Shown: positions 53,178-62,298, counted from the first letter of the stretch. The stretch: 64,000 nt of DNA from JAUILA01 sp964563925 (GCA_964563925.1 CAZLZD010000017.1:14476-78475); one strand, 5' to 3'. Numbers and translations are program-made. The notes: generated by a model from the letters alone, not told the origin.

Positions 53178-54611
53178 ATGAAAGAGAAGCAGGGAACAGA
53201 GGAATTATATGAGTTTGACGATGAGTTCCGGGATTCGATTGCTACGGTCGATAAGGAAGGGAAACGGGTGTGGGTTTACCCCAAGAAACCATCCGGGCGC
53301 TTCCACAACTACCGGATCATTGTCACCATCGTATTGCTCGGGATACTGTTCGCCGGTCCGTTTTTACGGATTGGCGGACAGCCCTTCCTGATGCTCAATT
53401 TCTTCGAACGTAAGTTCGTTATCCTTGGTAAAGTCTTCTGGCCGCAGGATTTTATTCTCCTGGCCCTTCTTCTGATCACCTTTTTCGTATTCATTATTTT
53501 ATTCACGGTTATTTTCGGGAGAATATGGTGTGGCTGGGCCTGTCCGCAGACCTTATTCATGGAAATGGTTTTCCGCAAAATTGAGTACTGGATTGAGGGA
53601 GACGCAAACCAGCAAAGGAAATTGAATAAAGGGCCGTGGAATGCAGAGAAAATGCGGAAAAAAGGCCTGAAACACCTGATATTCTTCCTTATTTCCCTGT
53701 TGATCGCACATACCGTGATGGCGTACCTGATTGGGACCGAAGAGGTGAAGGAAATCATCTCACAGCCCCCGTCGGCCCACCTGACCGGATTTATCGGTTT
53801 AATGGCGTTTACCGCGGTGTTCTACTGGGTATTCGCCTACTTCAGGGAGCAGGCGTGTGTCGCGGTATGTCCGTACGGGCGGCTCCAGGGCGTCCTGTTG
53901 GACAAAAAATCAATCGTCATCATGTATGACTGGCTTCGCGGGGAGCCAAGGGGTAAGCTGAAAAAGGGCGAGGCACAACCTCACCTTGGAGACTGCATTG
54001 ATTGTAAACTCTGTGTACACGCCTGTCCGACCGGGATCGACATCCGCAACGGTACCCAGCTTGAGTGTGTGAATTGCACAGCCTGTATCGATGCCTGCGA
54101 CGAGGTAATGGTGAAGGTGAATAAGCCAAAAGGGCTGATCCGGTATGCCTCCCACGAATCGATCACGGAAAACAAGCAGCAGTTGTTCAATACGCGGGTA
54201 AAAGCGTATTCTGTTGTGCTGCTCATCCTGGTGTCCGTGCTGAGCGTGGCCCTGCTGACCCGTTCAGAGGTGGAGACCACCATTGTGAAGGTGCCCGGCC
54301 AGCTTTTTCAGCGCCAGCCGGAAGGACGCATATCCAACCTGCTGAATATTCAGTTTGTCAACAAAACAGCAAGGGATATGTCGATGCGACTCGAGGTGAG
54401 CGGGGCGGAAGGGGCTGAAATCAGCCATGTAGGGCAAGGGTCGATGACAGTGCCCGCCAACTCACTGGAGGAGGGCGTGTTTTTTATAAGCATTCCGGAA
54501 GAGGAGCTCTCGGGGATGCAGACCGATTTAGTAATAAAAATTTACGGGAATGGCGAACTGATCGAAGAAAAGCCGGTCAAGTTTCTCGGACCTGCCAACC
54601 TAAATAACTAA
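53178..54611 (+). CDS. ccoG: cbb3 oxidase assembly protein CcoG
   Basis: A 477-aa membrane iron-sulfur protein (FixG/RdxA family) thought to reduce copper for delivery to the oxidase. Membrane helices flank the cytosolic 8Fe ferredoxin part: CIDCKLCVHACP and CVNCTACIDACD. An additional motif GRIWCGWACPQTLFMEMVFRKIEYW is the family's conserved loop. The C-terminal periplasmic IG-like domain is seen in VNKTARDMSMRLEVSG. It starts 8 bases after ccoP. Confidence 0.95.
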   Translation: MKEKQGTEELYEFDDEFRDSIATVDKEGKRVWVYPKKPSGRFHNYRIIVTIVLLGILFAGPFLRIGGQPFLMLNFFERKFVILGKVFWPQDFILLALLLITFFVFIILFTVIFGRIWCGWACPQTLFMEMVFRKIEYWIEGDANQQRKLNKGPWNAEKMRKKGLKHLIFFLISLLIAHTVMAYLIGTEEVKEIISQPPSAHLTGFIGLMAFTAVFYWVFAYFREQACVAVCPYGRLQGVLLDKKSIVIMYDWLRGEPRGKLKKGEAQPHLGDCIDCKLCVHACPTGIDIRNGTQLECVNCTACIDACDEVMVKVNKPKGLIRYASHESITENKQQLFNTRVKAYSVVLLILVSVLSVALLTRSEVETTIVKVPGQLFQRQPEGRISNLLNIQFVNKTARDMSMRLEVSGAEGAEISHVGQGSMTVPANSLEEGVFFISIPEEELSGMQTDLVIKIYGNGELIEEKPVKFLGPANLNN

Positions 54612-54614
54612 ACT

Positions 54615-55040
54615 ATGAATTGGGGAAATTGGATTTTCGTAAGCTTCATTCTCTTTGTAGGGCTGATCGCTACCCTGGTGACAATCAGCATGCGCCAGGA
54701 TATAAACCTGGTAGCCGAAGACTATTACAAACAGGAAATTGAATACCAGGATCAGATAGAACGTCTCGAACGGACCAAGGCGCTTGAGTCGGTCCCTGAT
54801 ATAGCTCACGACCGAACGAAGCGAACATTGGTGATCACCATGAACCAGGAAAAAGTCGAACAGGCGCGGATTCACTTTTTCCGACCTTCTGATGCCTCAA
54901 AAGATAAGGAAATCCTGTTGAGCAATGACTTAACCCACGAGGTTCCGGTGGCAGGATGGGAACCCGGACTGTGGAAAGTAAAATTGTCCTGGAAGGCGGA
55001 TGGTAAGGAATTTTATTCCGAAAAATCAATCATGCTGTAA
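54615..55040 (+). CDS. ccoH: cbb3 oxidase assembly protein CcoH (FixH)
   Basis: A 141-aa protein with one N-terminal membrane helix (NWIFVSFILFVGLIATLVTI) followed by LVAEDYYKQEIEYQDQIERLER and a beta-rich periplasmic domain (VPVAGWEPGLWKVKLSWKADGKEFYSEKSI). This is the FixH pattern. It begins 3 bases after ccoG and its stop overlaps the next gene by one base. Confidence 0.92.
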   Translation: MNWGNWIFVSFILFVGLIATLVTISMRQDINLVAEDYYKQEIEYQDQIERLERTKALESVPDIAHDRTKRTLVITMNQEKVEQARIHFFRPSDASKDKEILLSNDLTHEVPVAGWEPGLWKVKLSWKADGKEFYSEKSIML

Positions 55041-55717
55041 TGTTCGGCACGGGATTGATCATAGGGCTGGCGGGCGGATTACACTGCGTTTTAATGTGCA
55101 GTCCGGTTGTGTACGCGCTCCATCCTTCCCGAAAACCGGCTGGACAGCTTATCTATCATTCGGGCCGCATCCTTGTTTATGGGTTGCTGGGGTTGTTCTT
55201 TGGAATCCTGGGAAGTGGGTTTTCACTGTTCGGGATGCAGCAGGTCCTTTCTGTATCCATGGGATCATTAATGATCCTGATGACGTTGTTGCCTGCCCTG
55301 AGAAGGAAATTCTATTCATTCTCGATTCATAATCCCTTCCTGGCAACGTTCCGCAAATGGCAGGCAAGATCAGGCAGGGCCCGAATCATGCTGGCTGGCA
55401 TGTTAAACGGGTTACTGCCGTGCGGACTTGTTTATGTGGGCCTCGCCGGTGCAATGGCTCTTGGGGATGCGATGGAAGGTTCTGTTTTTATGCTTGGGTT
55501 TGGCACGGGCACATTACCCTGGTTGTCCGGTGTACTCATTTCTGCCGGTTTTCTCCCCGGGTCGTTTCGGAAAAAGGCCGCACAGGCAGCGCCGGTGGTG
55601 GCCATTGTGATGGGCGTACTCTTTATTCTCCGTGGCCTGGCCCTGGATATTCCCTACCTAAGTCCGATGCTGCAGCAGGTTGGGTTACCCGCCGGGATGA
55701 CCATGTGCACGGGTTGA
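55040..55717 (+). CDS. SafE/UreH-type membrane protein of the cbb3 module
   Basis: A 225-aa polytopic membrane protein in the sulfite exporter TauE/SafE or DsbD-like clan, with GLIIGLAGGLHCVLMCSPVVYAL at the start, the conserved LLPCGLVYVGLAGAMALGDAMEGSVFMLGFGTGTLPWL repeat, and six helices. Members next to cco genes are thought to serve oxidase maturation, perhaps copper or thiol supply, not sulfite export. Cysteines in the helices (LHCVLMC and LPCGL) support a redox or copper role. Last gene of the operon; it is followed directly by the convergent regulator gene. Confidence 0.88.
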   Translation: MFGTGLIIGLAGGLHCVLMCSPVVYALHPSRKPAGQLIYHSGRILVYGLLGLFFGILGSGFSLFGMQQVLSVSMGSLMILMTLLPALRRKFYSFSIHNPFLATFRKWQARSGRARIMLAGMLNGLLPCGLVYVGLAGAMALGDAMEGSVFMLGFGTGTLPWLSGVLISAGFLPGSFRKKAAQAAPVVAIVMGVLFILRGLALDIPYLSPMLQQVGLPAGMTMCTG

Positions 55718-56782
55718 TTACCGTGCAATGTGCCATTTCATGATCTGTTCAAGTTTGTCCGGATCCTTAATGATCAGGTTCCCGCCCTTGGCTTCCAGGA
55801 TTTTTTCGTCTTTAAAATCAGAGATGACACGGATCACCGACTCTGTGGCCGTGCCCACCATATTGCTCAGGTCTTCGCGGGATATCTTCAGCTTATTTTC
55901 CGGGTCATTGACCTTATTGTTCAGCGTGATCAGTGCTTCTGCGGTACGTTGCCTCACGGTGTTATAGGCAAGGTGCAGTAATTGTTCTTCCTTCTCATCG
56001 ACTTTCTGAGACAGCAGGTTGATAAACTTGGAGGCAATTTCCTTGTTGGACAGGATTAGCTGCTGGAAAACGTCGCGGGGTATGGTGAGTATTTCGCTGT
56101 CTTCCATGGCCATGGAATGATCACTGAATGTCTGGTCTTTGAGAATCGCCTCATACCCCAGGAAATCACCTTCGGAATAAATCCCGGTAATCAGTTCTTT
56201 GCCATCCAGGTTGGTGCGAAATGTTTTGATCTTGCCCGACTGGATATAATACAGGTGGTGTGGGTAATCACCGGCCCGGTAAATATCATTTTTCTTCCGA
56301 TAGGTACGCAGCTTGTGGAGTTCGCGGTCTTCCACATAGTGCAACATGTCTTTTGTGTCACGGATAAATTCCCTGAGGCCCTGTGCCCCCTTGTCATACT
56401 CTTTATTTGCCAGTTCATTTTTGCGAAACCGTGTTTCGATGGCATCCAGTAATTCGGTGTCGTCGAAAGGCTTTGTGATATAATCATCTGCGCCCATCAC
56501 CATGCCCTTCCTCATGTCGGACCGTTCGCTTTTGGCGGTCAGGAAAATAAAGGGAATTCGGGCCGTTTCTTCTTTTTTACTGAGAATGTGCAGCACTCCG
56601 TATCCATCGAGTTCAGGCATCATGATATCGCAAATAATCAGGTCCGGGGAGCCTGACTGTGCCATTTCAATGCCCTGCTTTCCGTCGGCGGCCGTGCGGC
56701 ACTCATACCCGGCGAGTTCCAGTATCTCTGAAATATTCTCCCGGATATCACTGTTATCTTCAATAATGAGGATTTTCTTCAT
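55718..56782 (-). CDS. Response regulator with Crp/Fnr-type DNA-binding domain
   Basis: A 354-aa fusion of a receiver (residues 1-125; phosphoacceptor Asp in LIICDIMMPELDG, FLTAKS, YITKPFDD) with a Crp/Fnr unit: cNMP-like barrel (YYIQSGKIKTFRTNLDGKELITGIYSEGDFLGYEA), long dimer helix and winged helix. The recognition helix MVGTATESVIRVISDF keeps Glu and Arg (E-x3-R) that contact the GA of TGA half-sites in CRP and FNR. FNR's N-terminal cluster cysteines are absent, so it is switched by phosphorylation. It overlaps the kinase gene by 4 bases and is the best candidate to bind the three FNR-like sites at the cco promoters. Confidence 0.93.
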   Translation of the reverse strand: MKKILIIEDNSDIRENISEILELAGYECRTAADGKQGIEMAQSGSPDLIICDIMMPELDGYGVLHILSKKEETARIPFIFLTAKSERSDMRKGMVMGADDYITKPFDDTELLDAIETRFRKNELANKEYDKGAQGLREFIRDTKDMLHYVEDRELHKLRTYRKKNDIYRAGDYPHHLYYIQSGKIKTFRTNLDGKELITGIYSEGDFLGYEAILKDQTFSDHSMAMEDSEILTIPRDVFQQLILSNKEIASKFINLLSQKVDEKEEQLLHLAYNTVRQRTAEALITLNNKVNDPENKLKISREDLSNMVGTATESVIRVISDFKDEKILEAKGGNLIIKDPDKLEQIMKWHIAR

Positions 56783-58032
56783 GCGTTATGATTGATTGGG
56801 ATGTGGACACGAAAAACGGTCCCTTCATTCTCTTTACTTTCAAAGGTAATAATACCGTGTAACAAATCGACGTATTTCCGGACGATGTGCAGCCCAAGGC
56901 CTGTGCCCTGGATATTCTGTGCATTCTTTGCCCGGAAGAAGCGTTCGAAAAGCTCAGCCTGGTCATCGGCAGGAATACCCATGCCGCGGTCTTCCACCTC
57001 CAGGCAGAGACTGCCGTCAACCTCTCTGGCCGCCAGGTCTATCCGGCTGTCCTCAGGAGAATATTTAATGGCATTTGACAACAGGTTGATCAGGATATTC
57101 TTAATGACTTTTGGTTCGCTTTTCACCGGTTCTTTATACGCGATCAGGCAATTGATCTGTTGTCCGGGTTTCAGCAGGGAATCCATTTCCTCCTTAACTT
57201 CAGACAGTAACCTGTCCAGGTTTACTTCCATGATATCGGTATGCACTTTTCCTTCCTCAAGGCGCGCGAGTGAAAGGAAATCATCCAGGATATCATTGAG
57301 GTGATCAATGGAGTTCTTTATTTTTTCAACGTGACGGATTCGTTTGTCGCTCTGTTCCAGGGCTTCGTATTTCTCAATCAGGGAGGCGGAGGATTTGATT
57401 GTGGCCAATGGGGTTCGGAATTCATGGGAGGCCATGGATACAAACCGTGATTTGAGATCATTGAGCTCCCGCTCGCGTTCAAGTGCCTTCCGTGCATCCA
57501 GTTCCGCACTCTTTCTCACTTTCATTTCCTCCTCCAGCTCGGCGTTTGAAGTGAGCAGCTGTTCGGTCCGTTCCTGCACCCTTTTCTCCAGCTCGGTGGC
57601 ATAAGCCACCAATTGCTCCTCACTGCGCTTTAATGCAAGCTCCATTTCCTTGCGTGCACTGATATCAATTATATAGGCAACGGTATGTTTTTCCTCATTG
57701 AGCATTACGGTATTGAGGCTTGCTTCTACCGGAAACTCGTAGCCCGTCTTGTGCAGTCCGATGAGGTCACGTCCATGGCCCATCCGCCGTGGCGACGGAT
57801 CTTTGATATATCGCTGACGATGTTCATGGTGCCTTTCCATATACCGGGCCGGAATGAGGGCCTCAACCGGTAATCCCTTCAGGTCGCTTTCTGAATAACC
57901 AAACATTTCCTGCAGGGCATGGTTGCTGATGACGATTTTTCCTTCTTTGTTTACAAGAAGAATCCCTTCCTGGCAGGCTTCGAAGATCGTGAGATAGGTA
58001 TTTTCCGAAACGGCTCGCGTATTCATTGTCAT
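56779..58032 (-). CDS. PAS sensor histidine kinase, possibly FixL-like
   Basis: A 417-aa soluble kinase with no membrane helix. PAS domain, residues 10-130, including PARYMERHHEHRQRY and RRMGHGRDLIGLHKTGYEFPVEASL. His68 and Arg88 line up with FixL His200 and Arg220, with the same 20-residue spacing, so haem and O2 binding are possible. A coiled-coil linker leads to the dimerisation box SMASHEFRTPLATIKSS (phosphoacceptor His) and the ATPase domain with NLLSNAIKYSP, DRGMGIPAD and GTGLGLHIV. It overlaps the response-regulator gene by 4 bases. Confidence 0.93.
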   Translation of the reverse strand: MTMNTRAVSENTYLTIFEACQEGILLVNKEGKIVISNHALQEMFGYSESDLKGLPVEALIPARYMERHHEHRQRYIKDPSPRRMGHGRDLIGLHKTGYEFPVEASLNTVMLNEEKHTVAYIIDISARKEMELALKRSEEQLVAYATELEKRVQERTEQLLTSNAELEEEMKVRKSAELDARKALERERELNDLKSRFVSMASHEFRTPLATIKSSASLIEKYEALEQSDKRIRHVEKIKNSIDHLNDILDDFLSLARLEEGKVHTDIMEVNLDRLLSEVKEEMDSLLKPGQQINCLIAYKEPVKSEPKVIKNILINLLSNAIKYSPEDSRIDLAAREVDGSLCLEVEDRGMGIPADDQAELFERFFRAKNAQNIQGTGLGLHIVRKYVDLLHGIITFESKENEGTVFRVHIPINHNA

Positions 58033-58145
58033 AAAGGTAACGTGTTCCGGGTATAATATGCAAACCGTTCAGCGCTGCACGGAACGGCTCGTCCACAGGC
58101 GGTCACCGGGCAACTATTGACCACCCGGACTTGTTATACCTGTGT

Positions 58146-58361
58146 ATGAAGAATCTTTTTTTACCGATAGCGGCCACTACCCTGGTTTTGTTCATTTACC
58201 TGATCAGTGTGTATTCCAATGTGGTATTCAATGTCGTTTTTCTGCTTTTTGTTACGCTCAATATCCTTATTGTCTGGATGGTCATCCGGATATTAAAAGA
58301 TGGAGAACCTTCTGGTCGGACGTTTGAAGACCAGTGGTATGAAGACGAGCCGCCTAAATAG
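58146..58361 (+). CDS. Small two-helix membrane protein
   Basis: A 71-aa protein, MKNLFLPIAATTLVLFIYLI then NVVFNVVFLLFVTLNILIVWMVIRIL, and an acidic tail GRTFEDQWYEDEPPK. Start 58146 gives a lysine right after Met; an upstream ATG at 58131 is possible. It is divergent from the kinase gene and overlaps the convergent hemN by 8 bases. Unknown function. Its place in the cbb3 cluster hints at, but does not show, a role in respiration. Confidence 0.7.
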   Translation: MKNLFLPIAATTLVLFIYLISVYSNVVFNVVFLLFVTLNILIVWMVIRILKDGEPSGRTFEDQWYEDEPPK

Positions 58362-59688
58362 CCTTGCTGAATTTCCTCTCTTTCACATCCCCGTTCAGGT
58401 ACTGATCGAAAACCGCACAGACATTTCGCAGGAAAAGCATTCCCTGGGGGGTTATTTCGAAGGAATTGTTATGAAGGGAAATAATGCCGTCCTGCGCAAG
58501 GTCTTTTAACGCCTCTTCCTCTTCGGGCTTCAGGGATTCCCAGGTGTAGCATCCCTGGCAGGCAATTTTAAGAATGGTTTCCCTGACTTCCCGGTCCTTG
58601 TCTGTAAGAAGGTGGCCTCTGGTTAGCGGTAGTCTCCCTTCATTAACTGCGGCAGTGTAGGCTTCTACCGTTTTTTCGTTTTGAGCATACGCGTATTTGG
58701 CATCACTGATAGAAGAACATCCAAGTCCGACCAGCAATTCGCCGGGAGCGGTGGTATATCCCATGAAGTTGCGATGCAGGTTTTTATTTTTACGGGCCTT
58801 GGCCAGGGTGTCATGGCCCAGCGCAAAATGATCCATACCAATGTCTTCATAGCCCTGTTCCCTGAATATCCCCCGTCCCATCAGGTACATGTTGGCTTTT
58901 TCCACCTCTCCGGGCAGGTCTTCCTCACTGTATGCCCGCTGACCCTTGCTGGTCCATGGTACATGGGCATAACTGTAAAATGCCACCCGGTCGGGCCGGA
59001 GTTTTAAGGACGTTTGTATTGTGCGGGCCAGGTTCTGTGAATTCTGAAAGGGCAGCCCATACACAAAATCGAAATTCACCGATTTATAGCCTATTTCCCG
59101 GGCCCATCGTGTGACATTAACCACATTGTAAAATGGCTGGATCCGGTTAATGGCAATCTGGACTTCTTCGTTGATATCCTGGATTCCAAAGCTCACCCTC
59201 CTGAAGCCGATTTCGTACAATTTTTTAAGGTGCGCACGGGTAGTATTATTCGGATGACCCTCAAAAGAAAACTCATGTTCCTCTGCCACCTCTGCAGATT
59301 GAAGGATGCGGGTAATCAGGCTGGTAAGGTTTCGCGGGCTGAAAAAGGTAGGTGTACCGCCCCCCAGGTGAATTTCCCGTATCCGTGGGCGGGCCTCAAA
59401 AAGTTTCAGATACATTGCCCATTCCCTGAGAATGGTGTCGATGTATACCTCTTCGACGCGGTGATTGGTGGTAATCCGCTTATTGCAGGCACAATAGGTG
59501 CAAAGCTGCTCACAATAGGGCAGGTGAATATACAGACTTATGCCTCGTTCGTTTGTCTCGTCAAACGTACGCTTTACCAATGCACCCCACTGTAGGGCAT
59601 CCATCTCAGGCTGCTGCCATACGGGTACCGTCGGGTAACTGGTATACCGGGGTGTGGGTTTATTGTATTTACGTATGAGATGAAGCAT
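58354..59688 (-). CDS. hemN: Oxygen-independent coproporphyrinogen III oxidase
   Basis: A 444-aa radical SAM enzyme that makes protoporphyrinogen for haem when O2 is scarce. The cluster motif is CEQLCTYCAC (Cys59, 63, 66, with Cys68 also conserved in HemN). The N-terminal YNKPTPRYTSYPTVPVW and the GGGTPTFFSP and FSFEGHPNNT blocks are typical of true HemN rather than HemW. It has an FNR-like site at 59745-59756. The -7-like element ends only 3 bases before the ATG, so the transcript could be leaderless. Confidence 0.96.
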   Translation of the reverse strand: MLHLIRKYNKPTPRYTSYPTVPVWQQPEMDALQWGALVKRTFDETNERGISLYIHLPYCEQLCTYCACNKRITTNHRVEEVYIDTILREWAMYLKLFEARPRIREIHLGGGTPTFFSPRNLTSLITRILQSAEVAEEHEFSFEGHPNNTTRAHLKKLYEIGFRRVSFGIQDINEEVQIAINRIQPFYNVVNVTRWAREIGYKSVNFDFVYGLPFQNSQNLARTIQTSLKLRPDRVAFYSYAHVPWTSKGQRAYSEEDLPGEVEKANMYLMGRGIFREQGYEDIGMDHFALGHDTLAKARKNKNLHRNFMGYTTAPGELLVGLGCSSISDAKYAYAQNEKTVEAYTAAVNEGRLPLTRGHLLTDKDREVRETILKIACQGCYTWESLKPEEEEALKDLAQDGIISLHNNSFEITPQGMLFLRNVCAVFDQYLNGDVKERKFSKAI

Positions 59689-59691
59689 TCA

Positions 59692-59699
59692 CAAATCTT
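59692..59699 (-). promoter_or_regulatory. -7-like element of the hemN promoter
   Basis: On the minus strand AAGATTTG, one base off TAnnTTTG and only one base different from TAGATTTG before ccoI. Its first base lies exactly 51.5 bases downstream of the centre of the FNR-like site, the same spacing as at ccoNO and ccoI. Confidence 0.45.
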
Positions 59700-59731
59700 G
59701 CTAATTCATTAAATATCGTCACTGAGTGCGG

Positions 59732-59911
59732 TCAAGACTTTATATGATTTTTCTCATCCGCCTTATTTCGGTTCTTCGATTCAAACAGCATCCTGAAGGA
59801 AGGGGTTTTGGTGTCGTCAAATTGCCCGGTTCGGACTGCCCAGATAAACAGGCTTAGAAAGCCTCCGGCCACCAGGATACTAATGCTTATCAATACAAAA
59901 AGAATCTTCAT
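59732..59911 (-). CDS. ccoS: cbb3 oxidase assembly protein CcoS
   Basis: A 59-aa protein with one N-terminal membrane helix (MKILFVLISISILVAGGFL) followed by SLFIWAVRTGQFDDTKTPS, the CcoS hallmark (GQFDD preceded by a Trp-Ala-Val stretch). Its ATG overlaps the stop codon of ccoI by 4 bases (ATGA), implying translational coupling. CcoS is needed for cofactor insertion into the cbb3 oxidase. Confidence 0.93.
   Translation of the reverse strand: MKILFVLISISILVAGGFLSLFIWAVRTGQFDDTKTPSFRMLFESKNRNKADEKNHIKS
59745..59756 (-). promoter_or_regulatory. FNR/FixK-like site upstream of hemN
   Basis: On the minus strand TGAGAAAAATCA, with TGA-N6-TCA and flank ATCATAT resembling ATCATGT at the ccoNO and ccoI sites. 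It lies inside the 3' end of ccoS, 57 bases before the hemN ATG. Confidence 0.6.
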
Positions 59912-62271
59912 AACTGTCTTTGTTTAGCGAGGTAATTACCTGAAAAGGTGGTAAATGCAACCACCGATACGCTTGAAAGCGGCATAAGAATAGCGGCAAT
60001 TACGGGGGTGAGTATCCCGCTGACTGCCAGTGTCAGACCAGCTGCATTGTACAGGAAGGACAATGCGAAGCTGGCCTTTATTATCTTATGACTGGCTTTG
60101 CTGAATGCCATATACGCCGGGAGGTTGATCAGTTGATTGCCCTCCAGAATTCCATCCGAAGCGGGGGAGAACTGGCTGATGTCTTCAGTTACTGCTATCC
60201 CCGTATCGCTCTGCCGGAGCGCCCCCGCATCATTGAGTCCGTCCCCGATCATCATCACGCGTTTGCCTGAAGCCTGCAGATCTTGTATAAATGCAAGCTT
60301 TTCGAAAGGACTCATGGAGAAGTGCATTTCCGTGTGTTCCGGGAAAATGGATTGAAGCCATTCCTTTTCGGCCGGAGAATCGCCCGAAAGGATAATCAGC
60401 GGATAATGACCGGCAAGCTTTTTCAGGCTCTGCTGCAATCCGGGGCGAAGGCTGTTTCTAAGCCTGAAATAACCTGGTGACGTCCCGTCAAATTCCACCA
60501 CAACCCGGCTGTCCTCCGTACATTGACCACTGATCCATTCGGCGGAACCAATCCTCACCCGGGTGTCATCAATCCAGGCTTCGATTCCTTTGCCCGGATG
60601 CTCGGTAAACTGACTGGCCGGGAGCTGATTGCTGGTTGACAGGAAATCATAAATTTTGCGGCTCACGGGGTGGGTGCTGTGTTTCACCGCTGCAGCGATG
60701 AGTTCGCGTTGTTTACCGCTCAGTTGCTGTCCTTCGTAGGTCAATTCGGCATGTCTTGGGGAAGTAAGGGTGCCGGTTTTATCCAGTACGATATAATCAG
60801 TGTGGCCCAGTTTTTCAGCAGCGGCAGTATTCCGGAGGAAAAAATGATTTCTCCCAAATATTCTCAACGTATTTCCATTGGTAAAAGGAGTTGCCAGGGC
60901 CAGCGCACAGGGGCAGGCAACAATAAGTACGGCCGAGACCACCATCCAAACCCGGGCCGGATCCGCAACCGACCAGAAAATGCCGGCCAGTAGTGCGATT
61001 ACAAGGATGGTCCAGGTAAAATAGCGGCTGATCCTGTTGATCATCAGTTCGCCCTGGTCATCCCTGTTCCTTGAAAATGCAGGGTTGTTCCATAACTTGG
61101 TCAGATAACTTTGCGAGCAGGGCTTGTTGACGCGTACTTCGATGGACGGACCGGCCTGACGTCCGCCTGCATAAAGAAAATCCCCTTTTTTAGCCGGGGT
61201 CAGGCGGTCTTCCCCGGTCACAAAACTGTAATCGATCATGGCCTGGTCACTGCACAGGGTCGCATCCGCGGGCAGGATTTCATTATTGCGGACAAGCAGC
61301 GTGTGGCCTGTTTCCACCTCCTGTACCGGTATCGAAACCCATTCTCCGTTACCTGCTTTTCGAAGGATCGCCAACGGGAAGTAGGAAGTGTAATCACGTT
61401 CAAAGGAAAGGTGGCGATATGCTTTCTCCTGGAACCAACGGCCAATTAATAAGAAAAAGACCAGTCCGGACAACGAGTCAAGGTATCCATGTCCACTCTG
61501 GGTGATGATTTCATAGGCGCTTCGGGCAAACAAGGTGATAATGCCCAGCGCAATAGGCACATCAATATGGATGTGGCCTGCAACCACCGAGCGCATGGCG
61601 GAACGGAGATAATCAATGCCTGCGTAGGTGATAACCGGCACTGACAAAACGAGCATTATATATCCGAAAAAGCTGCCAAAGGTTTCCAGGTCGGCCTCTG
61701 CCATACCCAGGTAGGAGGGGAAACTAAGCAGCATGATATTCCCGAAACAGAATCCGGCCACACCGATCTTCAGGGCAAGTGACCTTGCCCGGTTTCGTTT
61801 TTCACCCTGGTCCTGGCGGTCAAACGAAGGAGGATAACCAATGCTGTCCAGCAGGGAAGCAAGCTGGCGAAGGGAAATCAGCTGCGGGTCATAATATATA
61901 CTGGCTGTCTTCTCCCCGAAATCAAGCGAAAGCCGGATGACACCTTCATGCACCCCGGGGAGGTTTTCAAGCACATACACGCAGGAACTGCAGTGCACCG
62001 CCGGCAGCGACAGGGATACCTGGTTGACACCCTCTGAACTGAAATTGATAAACCGACGGGCAATTTCATAATTCTCCAGGAACGAATAGGTATCCAGTTC
62101 CGTATTCAGCGACCGGCCTTCGTAGAAAGATTCATTACCGCTGTCCCTGAAAAGCTGGTAAATGGTGAGGCAACCGGGGCAACAAAATGCAAAGCCGTCT
62201 GAGCCGAAAGCCTCGTCCGGACAGGTTGTTCCGCAATGATGACACGTTGCCGAAGTGGTTGTCTGCTTCAT
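59908..62271 (-). CDS. ccoI: CcoI-type copper-transporting P-type ATPase
   Basis: A 787-aa P1B ATPase that supplies copper for the oxidase. An N-terminal cysteine-rich part (CHHCGTTC, CCPGC) and a metal-binding domain (VHCSSCVYVLENL) precede the transport core: the CPC motif CPCALALATP, the phosphorylation site DKTGTLT (Asp about residue 497), HP motif THPVSRKI and GDGLNDAGALRQSD. The N-terminal zinc-finger-like region followed by HMA is the FixI/CcoI arrangement. It is followed by ccoS in a 4-base overlap. Confidence 0.95.
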   Translation of the reverse strand: MKQTTTSATCHHCGTTCPDEAFGSDGFAFCCPGCLTIYQLFRDSGNESFYEGRSLNTELDTYSFLENYEIARRFINFSSEGVNQVSLSLPAVHCSSCVYVLENLPGVHEGVIRLSLDFGEKTASIYYDPQLISLRQLASLLDSIGYPPSFDRQDQGEKRNRARSLALKIGVAGFCFGNIMLLSFPSYLGMAEADLETFGSFFGYIMLVLSVPVITYAGIDYLRSAMRSVVAGHIHIDVPIALGIITLFARSAYEIITQSGHGYLDSLSGLVFFLLIGRWFQEKAYRHLSFERDYTSYFPLAILRKAGNGEWVSIPVQEVETGHTLLVRNNEILPADATLCSDQAMIDYSFVTGEDRLTPAKKGDFLYAGGRQAGPSIEVRVNKPCSQSYLTKLWNNPAFSRNRDDQGELMINRISRYFTWTILVIALLAGIFWSVADPARVWMVVSAVLIVACPCALALATPFTNGNTLRIFGRNHFFLRNTAAAEKLGHTDYIVLDKTGTLTSPRHAELTYEGQQLSGKQRELIAAAVKHSTHPVSRKIYDFLSTSNQLPASQFTEHPGKGIEAWIDDTRVRIGSAEWISGQCTEDSRVVVEFDGTSPGYFRLRNSLRPGLQQSLKKLAGHYPLIILSGDSPAEKEWLQSIFPEHTEMHFSMSPFEKLAFIQDLQASGKRVMMIGDGLNDAGALRQSDTGIAVTEDISQFSPASDGILEGNQLINLPAYMAFSKASHKIIKASFALSFLYNAAGLTLAVSGILTPVIAAILMPLSSVSVVAFTTFSGNYLAKQRQL

Positions 62272-62290
62272 CGTTCAATACCGTAAGAGG

Positions 62291-62298
62291 CAAATCTA
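62291..62298 (-). promoter_or_regulatory. -7 element of the ccoI-ccoS promoter
   Basis: On the minus strand TAGATTTG, an exact TAnnTTTG match, 51.5 bases downstream of the centre of the FNR-like site. The likely start is near 62287, giving a leader of about 16 bases. Confidence 0.6.

Noticed and set aside
55040..55717. Reading the SafE/UreH-type gene as a true sulfite exporter
   Set aside because: It sits at the end of a cbb3 assembly operon and has cysteines in its helices, which fits oxidase maturation better; no sulfur-metabolism gene is nearby.
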